From Anoplopoma fimbria (Eukaryota; Chordata; Actinopteri; Perciformes; Anoplopomatidae), in assembly GCF_027596085.1 (NCBI RefSeq), contig NC_072452.1:7446790-7510789 (forward strand): a stretch of DNA of 64,000 nucleotides, written 5' to 3'. Position numbers and translations under genes: made by a program. The notes under the pieces are model-generated. The model made no database searches. It was not told where the DNA came from and worked only from the letters and a program-made list of their open reading frames with translations. This document shows positions 15,100 to 32,907 of the stretch, in pieces (position 1 is the stretch's first letter; every line of letters begins with the position of its first letter).

Positions 15100-18054
15100 T
15101 CATCCCTCCACTATCCGCCGAAGTACGTTGCTCAGACCGCCCTTGGCCAGCTGGAGGGGGGTCTTCTCCTCCTTGTTCTCTATGTAGATGCTGGCCCCGT
15201 GTTCCACCAGCACCTTGGCTGCTTCCACACGCTCCTCATCGCACGCCAGGTGGCTGGTAAAAGAAAAATGCAGGCAGAATTGTTCATACAAAATTGCTTT
15301 TTTAAATTTCCCATGTGTTAAGCACCACATACTAAATTCACCTCCATTTTATACGGGCACTGTGACTAATAACTCAATTTTGAGGGCAAGTTAAACCAAA
15401 CTTAAAAAAAGTGAGTGAGCAAAGGTGTATTTTAGCTTAATAATTTAGCTTAACTGATCCTTTTGTGTGTTGTTTATTTCAGCCTACAGTATGTCACTGT
15501 AACTGTATATATTTGCCAGAGGCCACAGTGTTGTTTGAGACAAATATTTATTCACACATACAGAGGTGTGTTGCCCTGTGAGTCCTGGATGTTTGTCGAG
15601 GCACTCTGTTTGAGAAGCAGCTGGATGAGGCGGCAGTTGCCCTTGGCAGACGCTCTGTGGAGGGGTGTGGACTGATACTTGTCGGAGACGTTGGGGTCTG
15701 CTCCTTTTTCCAACAACAGCAGGGCGATCTATAATGAGGGAAAGCCCTGTTACTCGCACGTCGTTCACAAGTAACCTATTTTTAAATTCAATGACTTCCC
15801 ATTTATGTCAAACACATTTTCAGATCCTGTTCCGTTGGTTTCTGTTGGTTTTGGCTTGACGCAGTCCATAGGTAAAATTCCATGTAAAGATACTAATTTC
15901 ATTCATTAAGTACAATTACAAGTTAGATGTCTAGTTTTCACGTGACTTTCTGCATGTTGTCACCCTCTCCATGGATGAGGGATGTACAGTGAAGTATTTT
16001 TCTGTTTTCCAATGCCATACTAAATATTAATTGTATACAGTATACTTTACAATAACTTTAACAGTATAATATACTGTATATTCAGCAATTTATATACAAG
16101 AAATATATGTACTTCGCCGTTTTGAACTAGTTAGACTCATTGGTACGGTTAAATTACAGTTTACCTGCTAATAGCAAATGGAAATTCCCACAGGTTTGCC
16201 AAATATTGTTTCTTGGTATGTATTGTAGATGTGGCGAAAGAAAAACAGGGTTAAGCATCAACATAACTACAGGGCTAAACTGGTTAACTTTCGGAAAAGG
16301 TAATATTAACATCAGTCGAAGTTGAGAAAACATGTCACAGATTTCTATATCCGCTGGAATAAAGCTGAAAACAGAAACCACTTTTTTCATGGGTCGCCTA
16401 AACACATACTTAAACGACAGCTGATTAGACATAAAATACAAACATTTGTAAATTAAATCAATTTAAACTTTTATTCTCAGTATAAGAAAGTATTGAAACA
16501 ATAACTTCACTGTGGTGATGAGTTGGACTGCACTCTGTTTTATTCACAACTTACTAATACATGGTTAGGGTCCAATGTTTTATTAAAAGATAGGGTTGTT
16601 TCCTCTCTGTGTGGCTTCCCATTGCTTTAATATCATCATGATCATCCAAGTGACAAATCTACTTTAATTCAAGAAAAGCAACAGCAAAGCTATAAAAAAT
16701 GTAAGGCTGCAACCAAGAGTGGAATAATTGCAATTACATGTATGGAGCTACTTGAAAGACATGAAGGAAACACAATACAAATGTAAGATTACATGTATGT
16801 AGTACAGTCATTTGGCACCATGTAGCTCTAACTATCAAAAAAAGTGACCGCAGCCTGGGAGTCTTACCTCATATCTGTCTTTAGAGGCGGCATAGTGCAG
16901 AGCGGTGCATCCGTTTTGATTAACTGAATTCAGCTGAGCTCCTTTGGATATTAGAGATTTCACGATGTCTTCTCTGCCAGCAGATGCCGCAATGTGGAGC
17001 GGGGTCCACAAAGCCTGGGAAGTAACACGTCACAATGATCGTCAATTCACAAAAGAAAGGGAATTGGATCATTTTAAGATTACTCCATATTTTGCCTGTT
17101 CACATTCTAAATCATGGCATTGTCATTCTTGCATATATATTTATTATAACACTGAAATAGCCCCTAATTACATCTAATTGAATGTCAATACAGATTACAC
17201 GTTTACACTTAAAAAAAGAAAAGAAAAACTAAATAATATAAAGTGTCTTTTTATGGTTATTGTCTATATGGATTGTTTGTATGGATTGTTGCTGAAATAT
17301 TATTATAATATTGTCATTCTTGCATACAGTACCAGTCAAAAGTTTGGACACACCTTCTCATTCAACTACTTTGAAGAATCTAAAATATAAAACATATTCT
17401 GGTTGGTTGACCATTTGTTTGTTTACCACATAATTTCATATGTGTTCCTTCATAGTTTGGATGTCTTCAATATTAATCTACAATGTAGAAAAAAATAAAA
17501 ATAAAAATAAAGAAAAACCATTGAATGAGAAGGTGTGTCCAAACTTTTGACTGGTACTGTATATATTTATTATAACACTGAAATAGTCCTAATTACATCT
17601 AATTGAATGTCAATACAGATTACACTTTAAAAAAAAGAAAAACTACATAATAGAAAGTGTCTTGTTATGGTTATTGTCTATATGGATGTGTATTGTTTGT
17701 ATGGAGTGTTGCACCTTAGAGGACAAACACAGCATACACATATTTAACAACATTTAAGCCTACATCATCTTGCAGATTCACATCAACTCCCAGGTCAAGC
17801 AGGAACTCCACAATGTCGGTGTGTCCTGCAGAACAGGCCCAGTGCAGAGCGGTCCTCCCGTCCTGAAAATAACAGAAAGTCACGGGTGAAAACGTGGAAA
17901 ACTCCCCTTGACGTCATTACTTTAAAACATGCGCACTTACCTGGTCTACTTTGCTTGCAAGCGATTTATCTGACAGAATGCAGTCCTTTAATTTCTCAAA
18001 CTGTCCCGTGTAGGCAAAGTCACAGACCTCTACATTCGACACAGAACCCTCCAT
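15100..18054 (-). CDS. psmd10: PSMD10 / gankyrin, proteasome assembly ankyrin protein
   Basis: Assembly chaperone of the 19S regulatory particle that binds the C terminus of the ATPase PSMC4; mammalian gankyrin also binds RB1 and MDM2. Five coding exons are seen: 18054-17941, 17862-17764, 17014-16868, 15728-15562 and 15253-15100. They give 226 residues, the same length as human. The protein opens MEGSVSNVEVCDFAYTG and is filled with ankyrin repeats of about 33 residues (GRTALHWACSAGH, TPLHIAASAG, TALHYAASKD, TPLHRASAKGN). It ends KTPLQLAKGG...VEG. The LxCxE motif (LACDE) that binds RB in mammals is present in the last exon. It is head-to-head with NXT2. The intron at 15729-16867 has no recognised structure. 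Confidence 0.96.
17118..17735. repeat. Local tandem duplication in a PSMD10 intron, one copy holding a MITE
   Basis: About 190 bp beginning GTCATTCTTGCATA occurs at 17118-17309 and again from 17310. The second copy is interrupted at its TA by the MITE at 17327-17559 and then resumes with TATATTTATTATAACACTG. Confidence 0.92.
17327..17559. mobile_element. Tc1/mariner-like MITE, copy 3
   Basis: Same inverted ends as the copies near 13 kb, here 233 bp, flanked by TA at 17325-17326 and 17560-17561. The uninterrupted target is preserved in the neighbouring duplicate. Confidence 0.95.
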
Positions 18055-18533
18055 TGTTAAATATGTTTCAAATGTCGCACACAATGTTACAGTAGCTGAG
18101 CTTAGCAGAGGGAGGATGCTCCGTTTGAACCAGGGGAGCAATAACAGGAAATGGTGAGCTCTACTTCCGCATGGGTTATTGTTCCCCTTCAAAATAAAAT
18201 ACCATCAGTGGCATCACGTGACAGTGAGACCGAATAACCATGCCATTGTATTATTGATTTTGTCATTATTCTGTTTAATCAACTTTACAAATATAATAAA
18301 TAGTCGTATATGCTTGGAACCATGCTATTAAATTGAACGAACGTACAAGCATTTTATTTTGGTAGGTATAGTCGGCGCCCGGCGGAAGTAATACACGATG
18401 CAAAATGGCCGCATTGGTTGCTAAATGAACGAGTGGAAGAAAAGTCTATATTGATGCTTAAACATATCCCCCGCTATCCTATCTAATAATAATCAATATA
18501 TTCAGTGTTGTTGCGATCAATATATTTGGTCTC
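18055..18533. promoter_or_regulatory. Bidirectional promoter between PSMD10 and NXT2
   Basis: Only 479 bp separate the two start codons. Motifs include ACTTCCG at 18163-18169, an E-box CACGTG at 18215-18220, CGGAAG at 18383-18388, a YY1-like AAAATGGCCGC at 18402-18412 and ATTGG at 18413-18417. No TATA box is apparent. Confidence 0.8.
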
Positions 18534-19706
18534 ATGGCAAACACGCTGGTAAGTTTAAACGCTACACTTTAATGCTAAAATCCACCAGCTAACGCGTTGT
18601 TTTGCTAGCTAGCTAGCTAGCTAACGATGACGTCACTTTCGAATGTGCGTCCTTACCTTTTCCACTGAGCGTTAGTGGACTTGGATTTTGTCGTGTTCAC
18701 TATTAATTAAATGATTTTTTTTTTTTCACTGTAGGATTTCCGGACCCATGCTGATCAGTCATGCAGATATTCAGAAGAGTTTGTCAACATTTATTACGAC
18801 TGCATGGATAAGAAGAGGAGGGTGAGTGATGATGATAACGCTGTATGTGTCTCTGACATGTTGCTCCAACTATTATGAATAACTTGTATGTAGAGAGCTT
18901 GACCAGAACATTTCAGATTCCAGGTTGACAGATATAGAAGTATTGGTATGTATGGTATTAGACATTGAAGTACCAAATGGTCATATATATGTTGGAGATG
19001 ACTTACAGTGTTGCCAATACCTTATCTTGGTCACCAGAGAGCAGTGTCAACTTTACTCTTCATTAGATCTATTATCAGGGTATTTTCATTCCCATATATC
19101 AACGTCAGCATTGGCCTCCAAAATCCAGTATTGGTCTATCTGTAGAGCAAACCATGTTTTTGTTGTTGTAATTGTTCATCTTTATCCCAGAACTTGACCC
19201 GACTCTACTTGGACAAGGCGACCTTGGTGTGGAACGGGAATGCGGTGTCAGGGCAGGTTGCTCTTGGCGAGTTTTTTGAGTCCTTGCCCTCGAGCGAGTT
19301 CCAAGTTCAAACACTGGATTGTCAGCCAGTACATGGTCAGTGGGGCAATCATAAGCTCAAAACATTCAAGTGCTAGTGGTGATTCTCAAATGTCCGCATA
19401 CAAATGTCATGCATGTTGTTAAAGTAAAGTGGAAGCATCAAGTTGTGATCTCTAATAACGTGATGTTCTTCTAGTGAGGTATCACTAATGCAGCATCAAT
19501 ATACCCTTTCTTCATTCACAGAGCAGGCAACCCAAGGTCAGACTACACTGCTCGTGGTGACTGGTGGGACAGTGAAGTTCGAAGGGAACAAGCAGCGTTT
19601 CTTCAACCAGAACTTTCTTTTGACCGCTCAGGCTACACCCAACAATGACCAGCCTGTTTGGAAGATTGCTAGTGACTGCTTCAGATTTCAAGACTGGAAT
19701 AGCTGA
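18534..19706 (+). CDS. nxt2: NXT2, NTF2-like mRNA export factor (p15)
   Basis: Small NTF2-fold protein that pairs with NXF1/TAP to carry mRNA through the nuclear pore. Four coding exons are seen: 18534-18548, 18735-18821, 19191-19335 and 19522-19706, giving 143 residues, which matches the family. The protein opens [16 protein letters not shown]. The NTF2 core is visible as [61 protein letters not shown] and [15 protein letters not shown]1 is the alternative paralogue; ACSL4 next door, as in human Xq22-q23, favours NXT2. An AATAAA lies at 19798-19803, with a second at 19808. The first intron carries a (GCTA)n run at 18614-18635. Confidence 0.94.
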
Positions 19707-20988
19707 GGCCTTCCTCATCGCCGCTTTTCACTCTAAAATGTATGAACACTCAACAGTGATGATCTAATTCCAGTTTTTTTTTTATTTCCGTTTTTGTAAT
19801 AAAAAAAAATAAAAATGTCATACACCACACAATACAAAAAAAAGGTTTATTCTTGAAATGTTGGAACAAGGCATGTGTTCATAATGGAGTAATAAATACA
19901 ATTAGGATCATCAAACAACCAACTGTGAAGCAACTGTCAATGTGTGCGTCTTTAAGTTTAAATGATGCAAATCCATCAACACGACAACACTTGGAAAAAA
20001 TACATAGAAAACACTCCCTATTAAAATGAACAGATAACCTTATACCAAATTGTACATTAACCTGTGAACTGAAGTAAAATATGCACAGTATTACAACAGG
20101 TTCTGACTAGCTAATGCAAATAACCATCTCATTAATTTGTTAGTAGCAACACATGCTTGCTCATAAATAAATACACTGCCCACAAGAATTTTGACAAAAG
20201 GGCTTTCTATACAAGTAACCCACTATTTGACAATTTCATATATTAGAACATTTGCTTATCTTCCTGAGTCATTTATGATAACACATTTTGGTCTTACTTA
20301 CCGAATAAATTGACACAATAGCAAAAGTATAAATTAAACATCACTCAGAAAAAGAAAATCTGTGGATAAGCAGACACGATCACAAGTATGTTTAATTCTA
20401 TATGATCTGTGGGGAAACATTTTCCTCAACTAAAACAACATGGCAGTAAAGCATTTTATTTTGTCAAAAGTGGAAATTATTTGTTTTGAACTAGATGCCA
20501 CTTACTTCTGCTTGACTACTCAGGAACTGCAGAACAAAAGGCACAGTAAAATTAGTACTCCAAATGTACAAAAGAGCAATAAAAGCCTCCCTGATGATGA
20601 CAGTAATATTTTCAATTGGAGTAACAATAAAGCATCAGCAACATATGGGGTACAGTGGTTGTTTTTATCAGATACAAACTGAGGGCCAGCAGATTTAAGT
20701 GGATGGCAGTTATGTGCTGTAATGGTCTCAGACCTTTTACATGGAATAAGAGTTCATTTAAGTGCGTTCTCGCTGAGAATCAAAACTCCTACACAAATAA
20801 ATAGAAAGCAAGACACATGGATCAACAGCTACAACTATGTACAGCTTCGACTTCTCTGTTCAAGACTTCTCTGTTCAAGACATTTTCATTTGTGGGACAC
20901 AAACAGCATTCAAATCCAACTGGGTACCACCGGGAGGATTATTTACAGTGGTTATGGTTACAATGGAGACGCTTGGGTGACAGTGAAG
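19707..20988. terminator. Convergent 3' ends of NXT2 and ACSL4
   Basis: The NXT2 polyadenylation signal AATAAA is at 19798-19803 (second copy 19808-19813). The minus-strand ACSL4 candidate is TTTATT at 19846-19851. Cleavage 10-30 nt beyond each signal would place both transcript ends at about the same 20 bp. The rest, to 20988, would be ACSL4 3' UTR (about 1.1 kb), with no ORF of note. Confidence 0.7.
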
Positions 20989-28279
<7,291 letters not shown>

Positions 28280-28287
28280 ACTGTTCT

Positions 28288-30376
28288 CTGGAAGAGTACG
28301 TGTGGAAGTAAACTAGGTAGCCCTGGTTGTCAGGCTGGTTTTGAATGGCGTGCTGGTCACAAAGAAGTTTGAAGCCTCAGAAGGAGAAAAGCCCCCCACA
28401 GTAAACAATTTTAAGAATCCCACAACTGCAACTTGGAAATATTTGGTCCACTCCCCACGAATGTTACACCTAAAGTTGGAATAAAACAGAAAATACCATC
28501 TGAGTTTTTTCATCGAGTACATGTGAAATAGCTACCATCTTTCAAGGAATTTTACAAGTCCAAAGTCAAAGCAAAAGAAAAGGCAAGATTGATTTTAAGC
28601 ATAAGCATAAATGGCGCCGCGCGAGTGGCTGCCTCTTACAGCAGCTCCTGCACAACCAACTCTGCTCCCAGCAGACCACATGACAATAATAACATGACAA
28701 TAAAAACCTGTGCAATACATTACACATTACAATAATAGTTAAAATAGTTTTTTTTCTGTCTGTAAATATAATATTTCAGTTGTAAGCCTGCAAATTTCCC
28801 CGCTGTGGGACTAATAAAGGATTATCTTATCTTATCTTATCTTATTTTCAACCCAAATATCAGTGATGTCCCAACAGCTGACTCAAAGAGGAAGCTGGTT
28901 GGTTAAAGAAGAACGTCTGTTGGCAAACTAAAAAAACAGAACCCTGACAAAGCAACGGTTTGAGAGTCACAATAGTCAGCTACTTACTAAAAGGTCATCT
29001 ACCATCTGTATCTGTATGCTGGCTATAAACTACACTCCGTACTCATCAGAGACCCACCTCTTGCTCTGCACCAAACGGCCTCTGCATGTCAGTCACCTAT
29101 CAACGCTCAATTATATGTGAGATGTCCTAGGAGGGTGTGTTTTAACTGCGCAACTTTCCTCCCTTCGGGTCCAAATCGTCTGCCTCACAACCCCCCGGGG
29201 GTTACAACCAATGACAATACTCTTGAAGCTCACCCCACTCAGTGGCCAGTGAAAGGCCACTCTAGGTGAAGCTCAGCTCGCTAATAATAGCCTCATAGCA
29301 CAGAGTAGATGAAGGAGAAAATAAAGTAAATATTGCTCTTTTAACTAGTCTTCAACATCTGAATAAATAACCCCCACAGTGGCAGTACCAGCTGAGTGGT
29401 TATAGATTACAACTCTCATGTAGGATCTACTTTTATGTCATTTAAAAATAAATTCAAAGTTATGACTTCCACAACATTATACAGAAAGATTGTGGGAATT
29501 GCCATGACTATGTATCTACTCCGCTGTCATCATCTAATTTATGATGAATTTAAAAAAGTCCGAAATGGACTCATGTAAGAAACTACTCCCAATCCTTAAA
29601 CCTCACTTTACAGTGTGATTCATATTTGAGTGAATCATAGCTTCCATCCACGTCACACTCATGTCTGTATATCTTAAAAGAACAGCGAAGAGAAACCTGT
29701 CTGAGCTCCTTAATATAAATAAAGATTGTGATGCTTTGTATTGTGGATCTCAGTTCACTGAAACACACAGTAGTAAACCAGAACCCATTCTTGTCTCACA
29801 CCAGCATGAGCAGACATCCCCTTCTTTAGGATATCTTTTTTAAAAATCACGGTACTTAACACAAAACAAAAAGTAAAAAAAGATGATTCATGAGGAAAAA
29901 ACCCAACCTGGTGCAAGACTTGAACATGTGTTACTCATTACCAGGCCTTGTCAAAAAAATGACACTCAGATAAGGAGTTATTTCCAAGGCCACATAAAGT
30001 ACCTTAATATAACCCACAAAGAAAAACGTCTTAATACAACACCAAAATACCTCACGTTATATTCACATTAAACTCACACAATAAGAATGATTATTAAGAA
30101 TATGCTTTCTTTCATTCAGCCTCCTTATAGATGCACTATTTGACAATGCGTTAAGGAGCGCCATGGCAGGCGGAATGATGTCAAAAGAGCGCCACGCGCC
30201 GTTGGCACATCTCGTATCAATGGGCAACCGCCGACACGTTGATTAACGCTGAGCCTCTGAGGACAGAGCAAACACACATTAACCTAAGCATACATCTACC
30301 ACCGGGTAATGAGATCACGGTGGCCGGCTGGAGTAGTGATACCCTGCTTATCTGGCCGGGCTGGAGGCTTTCTTAC
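28288..30376 (-). other. acsl4: ACSL4 5' UTR intron
   Basis: Lies between the start-codon exon and a probable non-coding first exon. It contains the LINE derivative at 28611-28850. The rest has no recognised element. Confidence 0.6.
28611..28850 (+). mobile_element. Internally deleted LINE derivative
   Basis: A 37-bp head beginning ATGGCGCCGCGCGAG joins at about 28648 to sequence matching the C-terminal coding end of the LINE at 40160 (TGCTCCCAGCAGACCACATG). A 3' UTR and the tail GGGACTAATAAAGGAT plus (TTATC)n follow. I infer a head-to-tail deletion product that would depend on LINE enzymes supplied in trans. Confidence 0.75.
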
Positions 30377-30530
30377 CTTCAGCGGAGGAAGAAACCGGGT
30401 CAGTCGTGTCTGTAGTCAGGAATGACCGAGAGTTACCTTTACTGAGGAGGGAGGGGGACGACGAGAAACCGGAACTACTACGTCATCTGATTCTATGTCT
30501 CTGGACCAATCAGCAGCCGGAGTAGAATTC
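30130..30530 (-). promoter_or_regulatory. acsl4: Likely ACSL4 promoter and first non-coding exon
   Basis: GC-rich relative to its flanks. A donor (AC at 30375-30376) marks a probable first exon starting at 30377 and extending right. CRE-like TACGTCAT lies at 30479-30486 and CCAAT at 30506-30510. Confidence 0.65.
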
Positions 30531-32500
30531 TATTGGTTTTTTTGTTGTGTTTACGTCCTGCGTCCACTAGGAGAAAAAAACAAAAACTTGCAGGAAGTAA
30601 GTGCCGCCTGTGTTTCTATACGTCCACGGTTTATCGGATGTTTTTAGTCCCGCATAGCCTGATATTTCTCTATAAGGTGTCATTGAAATCGCTGTCTTTG
30701 TGCATGTGTTCTGTTGGCTGATGGCAGTTTTGATGCCATACTTGTTTTGTGGTGAAATGGAAGATCAGTTTATTAGGCTGTAAATCTGCATGAATGATGC
30801 TCTTCTGCTGCACAGACATCAGCTGACATTGACAATGTCACCCTGCCCCTCTGGAGCCCCATGGCAGGCGGTATATTGGTCAATATAGTTCAAATACTAT
30901 TGACAATTAGTTTGCATTTTGTGACTTCTGCACTAGGAAGTTAATTAAAGTCCAATATGTGTATTTGAGTGTGGTGTAGAGACTTAATCTTGTATCGTAA
31001 TTAATTATTTGTTAAAAAAACAAATGAGACACAGTATTTTTTTGGGGGGGGGACCTTTTAATGTAGGCTTCTTGCAAGCACTGGGTTCATTGAACTGAAT
31101 GTGTAAATATGAAATATAAAGTATGTCTTAAAATGTAACATCATTGTTTTTTTGCTCCTGCAAAATAAGTTAATTTAGCAACTTTAGTACCATACAAGTG
31201 CAGTAACAAGGCCCTAGGATCAGATAAGATAAGATAAAATAAAATAAAATAAGATAATCCTTTATTAGTCCCGCAGCGGGTAAATGTACAGGATTACAGC
31301 AGCATAGATCTAGTGCAAACAAGGTACATAGTAGAAAAAACAAACAAGTATTTTAAATAAGTAAGTAAGTAAGAAAGATCCACAATAACTAAAAAAAATC
31401 TTATAAATACAGACAGAATAATTATAGTTATAGTAGTGCACAGTGTATTTGTATTGCACAGATGTATTAGTGTAATCATATCAACATCAAGCAGTTCTAT
31501 GCATACCCCAAGTATTCATGTGGATGTCGCCCTCAAGTGGTTGAGAGATGGGAGTAACTTCCGTGAATGGAAACCGGAATGGAAGTGAAAGTGTATATTG
31601 AATATTATTGCAAGTAGTATTTATTTTGTAATTTAAAAAATATATTTCCGCATCAAACAAAATGTATGAATTTTTTTTGTAGTAGTATTTCTTCAAAGTA
31701 ATTTATTTCCTTCCTTTACACTGTTCATATTTTTCTTTATTTTACAATTTATTTGTGTTGCCCTTGTTTTGTGTCCACCAGGCAATATGCACAGCTTTGA
31801 ATCATGTATTCTTTTATTAGTTATTAATGTTTCTCCTCAAACACCTTAATCACCAAAACAATGCACAACGAAGCACAGAGTAAGGTCATAACATAAGATT
31901 CAATGTAATAGGCCCACAATAAATGCAATCAAAGTACTGCACACATGACAACAATAACACAAACAACAAAAATACTAAATATATATAATAGATAAATAAA
32001 GCAGGATATATACAAAAACAAATGTCACTAAAGCCCTTATTGATTGTTGTTGTTGTTGACGTCGACGAGCCCTTCGTGAGAGACGTGCTGTCTGCCAACA
32101 CACTGATCCGCCTGTAGGGGGCAGTGTAGTCGAGCAACACTGATAAGGTGGCAATGCGCTTGATTTGTGAACCAGAAAAGCCCTGGAGAGCAACTTTCTT
32201 AAAGCTCATGTTGCCCCAACTCTAAAAGCAATATCATGTCTTGCCCATTTATTTCACCCCCTTAACCCACAGACCAAGTATGTGTTGCAATACATACACA
32301 TACACTGCACAGCCACAACAATGGGCTGAAGAGAAGCTTTCCTTCAGGATAACAACTTGTTAAGCACTGACACAGGCGGAGACATCACATCTTCCCTTTT
32401 AAAAACAAGCATATTTTCTCCTGTTTTGTAAAATAACAAAGCTAAAACAATAGATCTTGAAATTGCAAGTGTTATCATCATAAATTAAATAATCAATCAA
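30531..32500. other. Intergenic region between ACSL4 and the 4E-BP gene
   Basis: No supported gene. It contains the LINE tail at 31219-31470. A 107-codon minus-strand ORF (31886-32209) opens MSFKKVALQGFSG and soon loses any protein-like character; I do not recognise it. Confidence 0.6.
31219..31470 (-). mobile_element. LINE 3' end fragment
   Basis: Begins with GATAAGATAAGATAAAAT units and the complement of GGGACTAATAAAGGAT. It then follows the same 3' UTR order seen at 39940-40160, including ACACAGTGTATTTGTATTGCACAG-like sequence, so only the minus-strand 3' end is present. No coding part remains. Confidence 0.8.
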
Positions 32501-32907
32501 CTGCACATGTTGTTACTCCTGTGATAGCACCGCCCCCCGTCGGGCTGTCTTCTACGAGAAAACATTCGCACCACATCGCCGCTGCCCCACGTGTCTCATA
32601 GCAGTTCTACAAAAACATCACGAGTGGCTGCTGCAGCTGTGGGTAGTACAAATACAGCACATGGTAGCGTTTGGTAGCCGCTTGTAGCGACAGACTCCAG
32701 CGGGGCCCCAGACTCTCGAGCTGGTTTGAACTCTCGGTTTTGCAGGTTACCGTCACATTTACTCGGTTAACTTTTAGTTGGGGGGGAAAAAAACAACTCC
32801 CAACTTTTGAAGTCCAGGCTGTGAGCGAGAGTTTAACTGCGAGTCAGAGGACTTTTTAAAGACACAGTCCCCCCCCCTCCGCCTGCAGCATTAACGCAGG
32901 AGCGAGC
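32500..32907 (+). promoter_or_regulatory. eif4ebp3l: Promoter and 5' UTR region of the 4E-BP gene
   Basis: GC-richer stretch leading into the start codon. I saw no clear splice acceptor close to the ATG, so the UTR is probably continuous with exon 1. The transcription start cannot be placed. Confidence 0.5.

Noticed and set aside
31886..32209. Minus-strand ORF MSFKKVALQGFSG... as a possible small gene
   Set aside because: It contains Ser/Thr simple sequence and then a hydrophobic AT-rich tail, with no splice partner or known family. It is left as intergenic.
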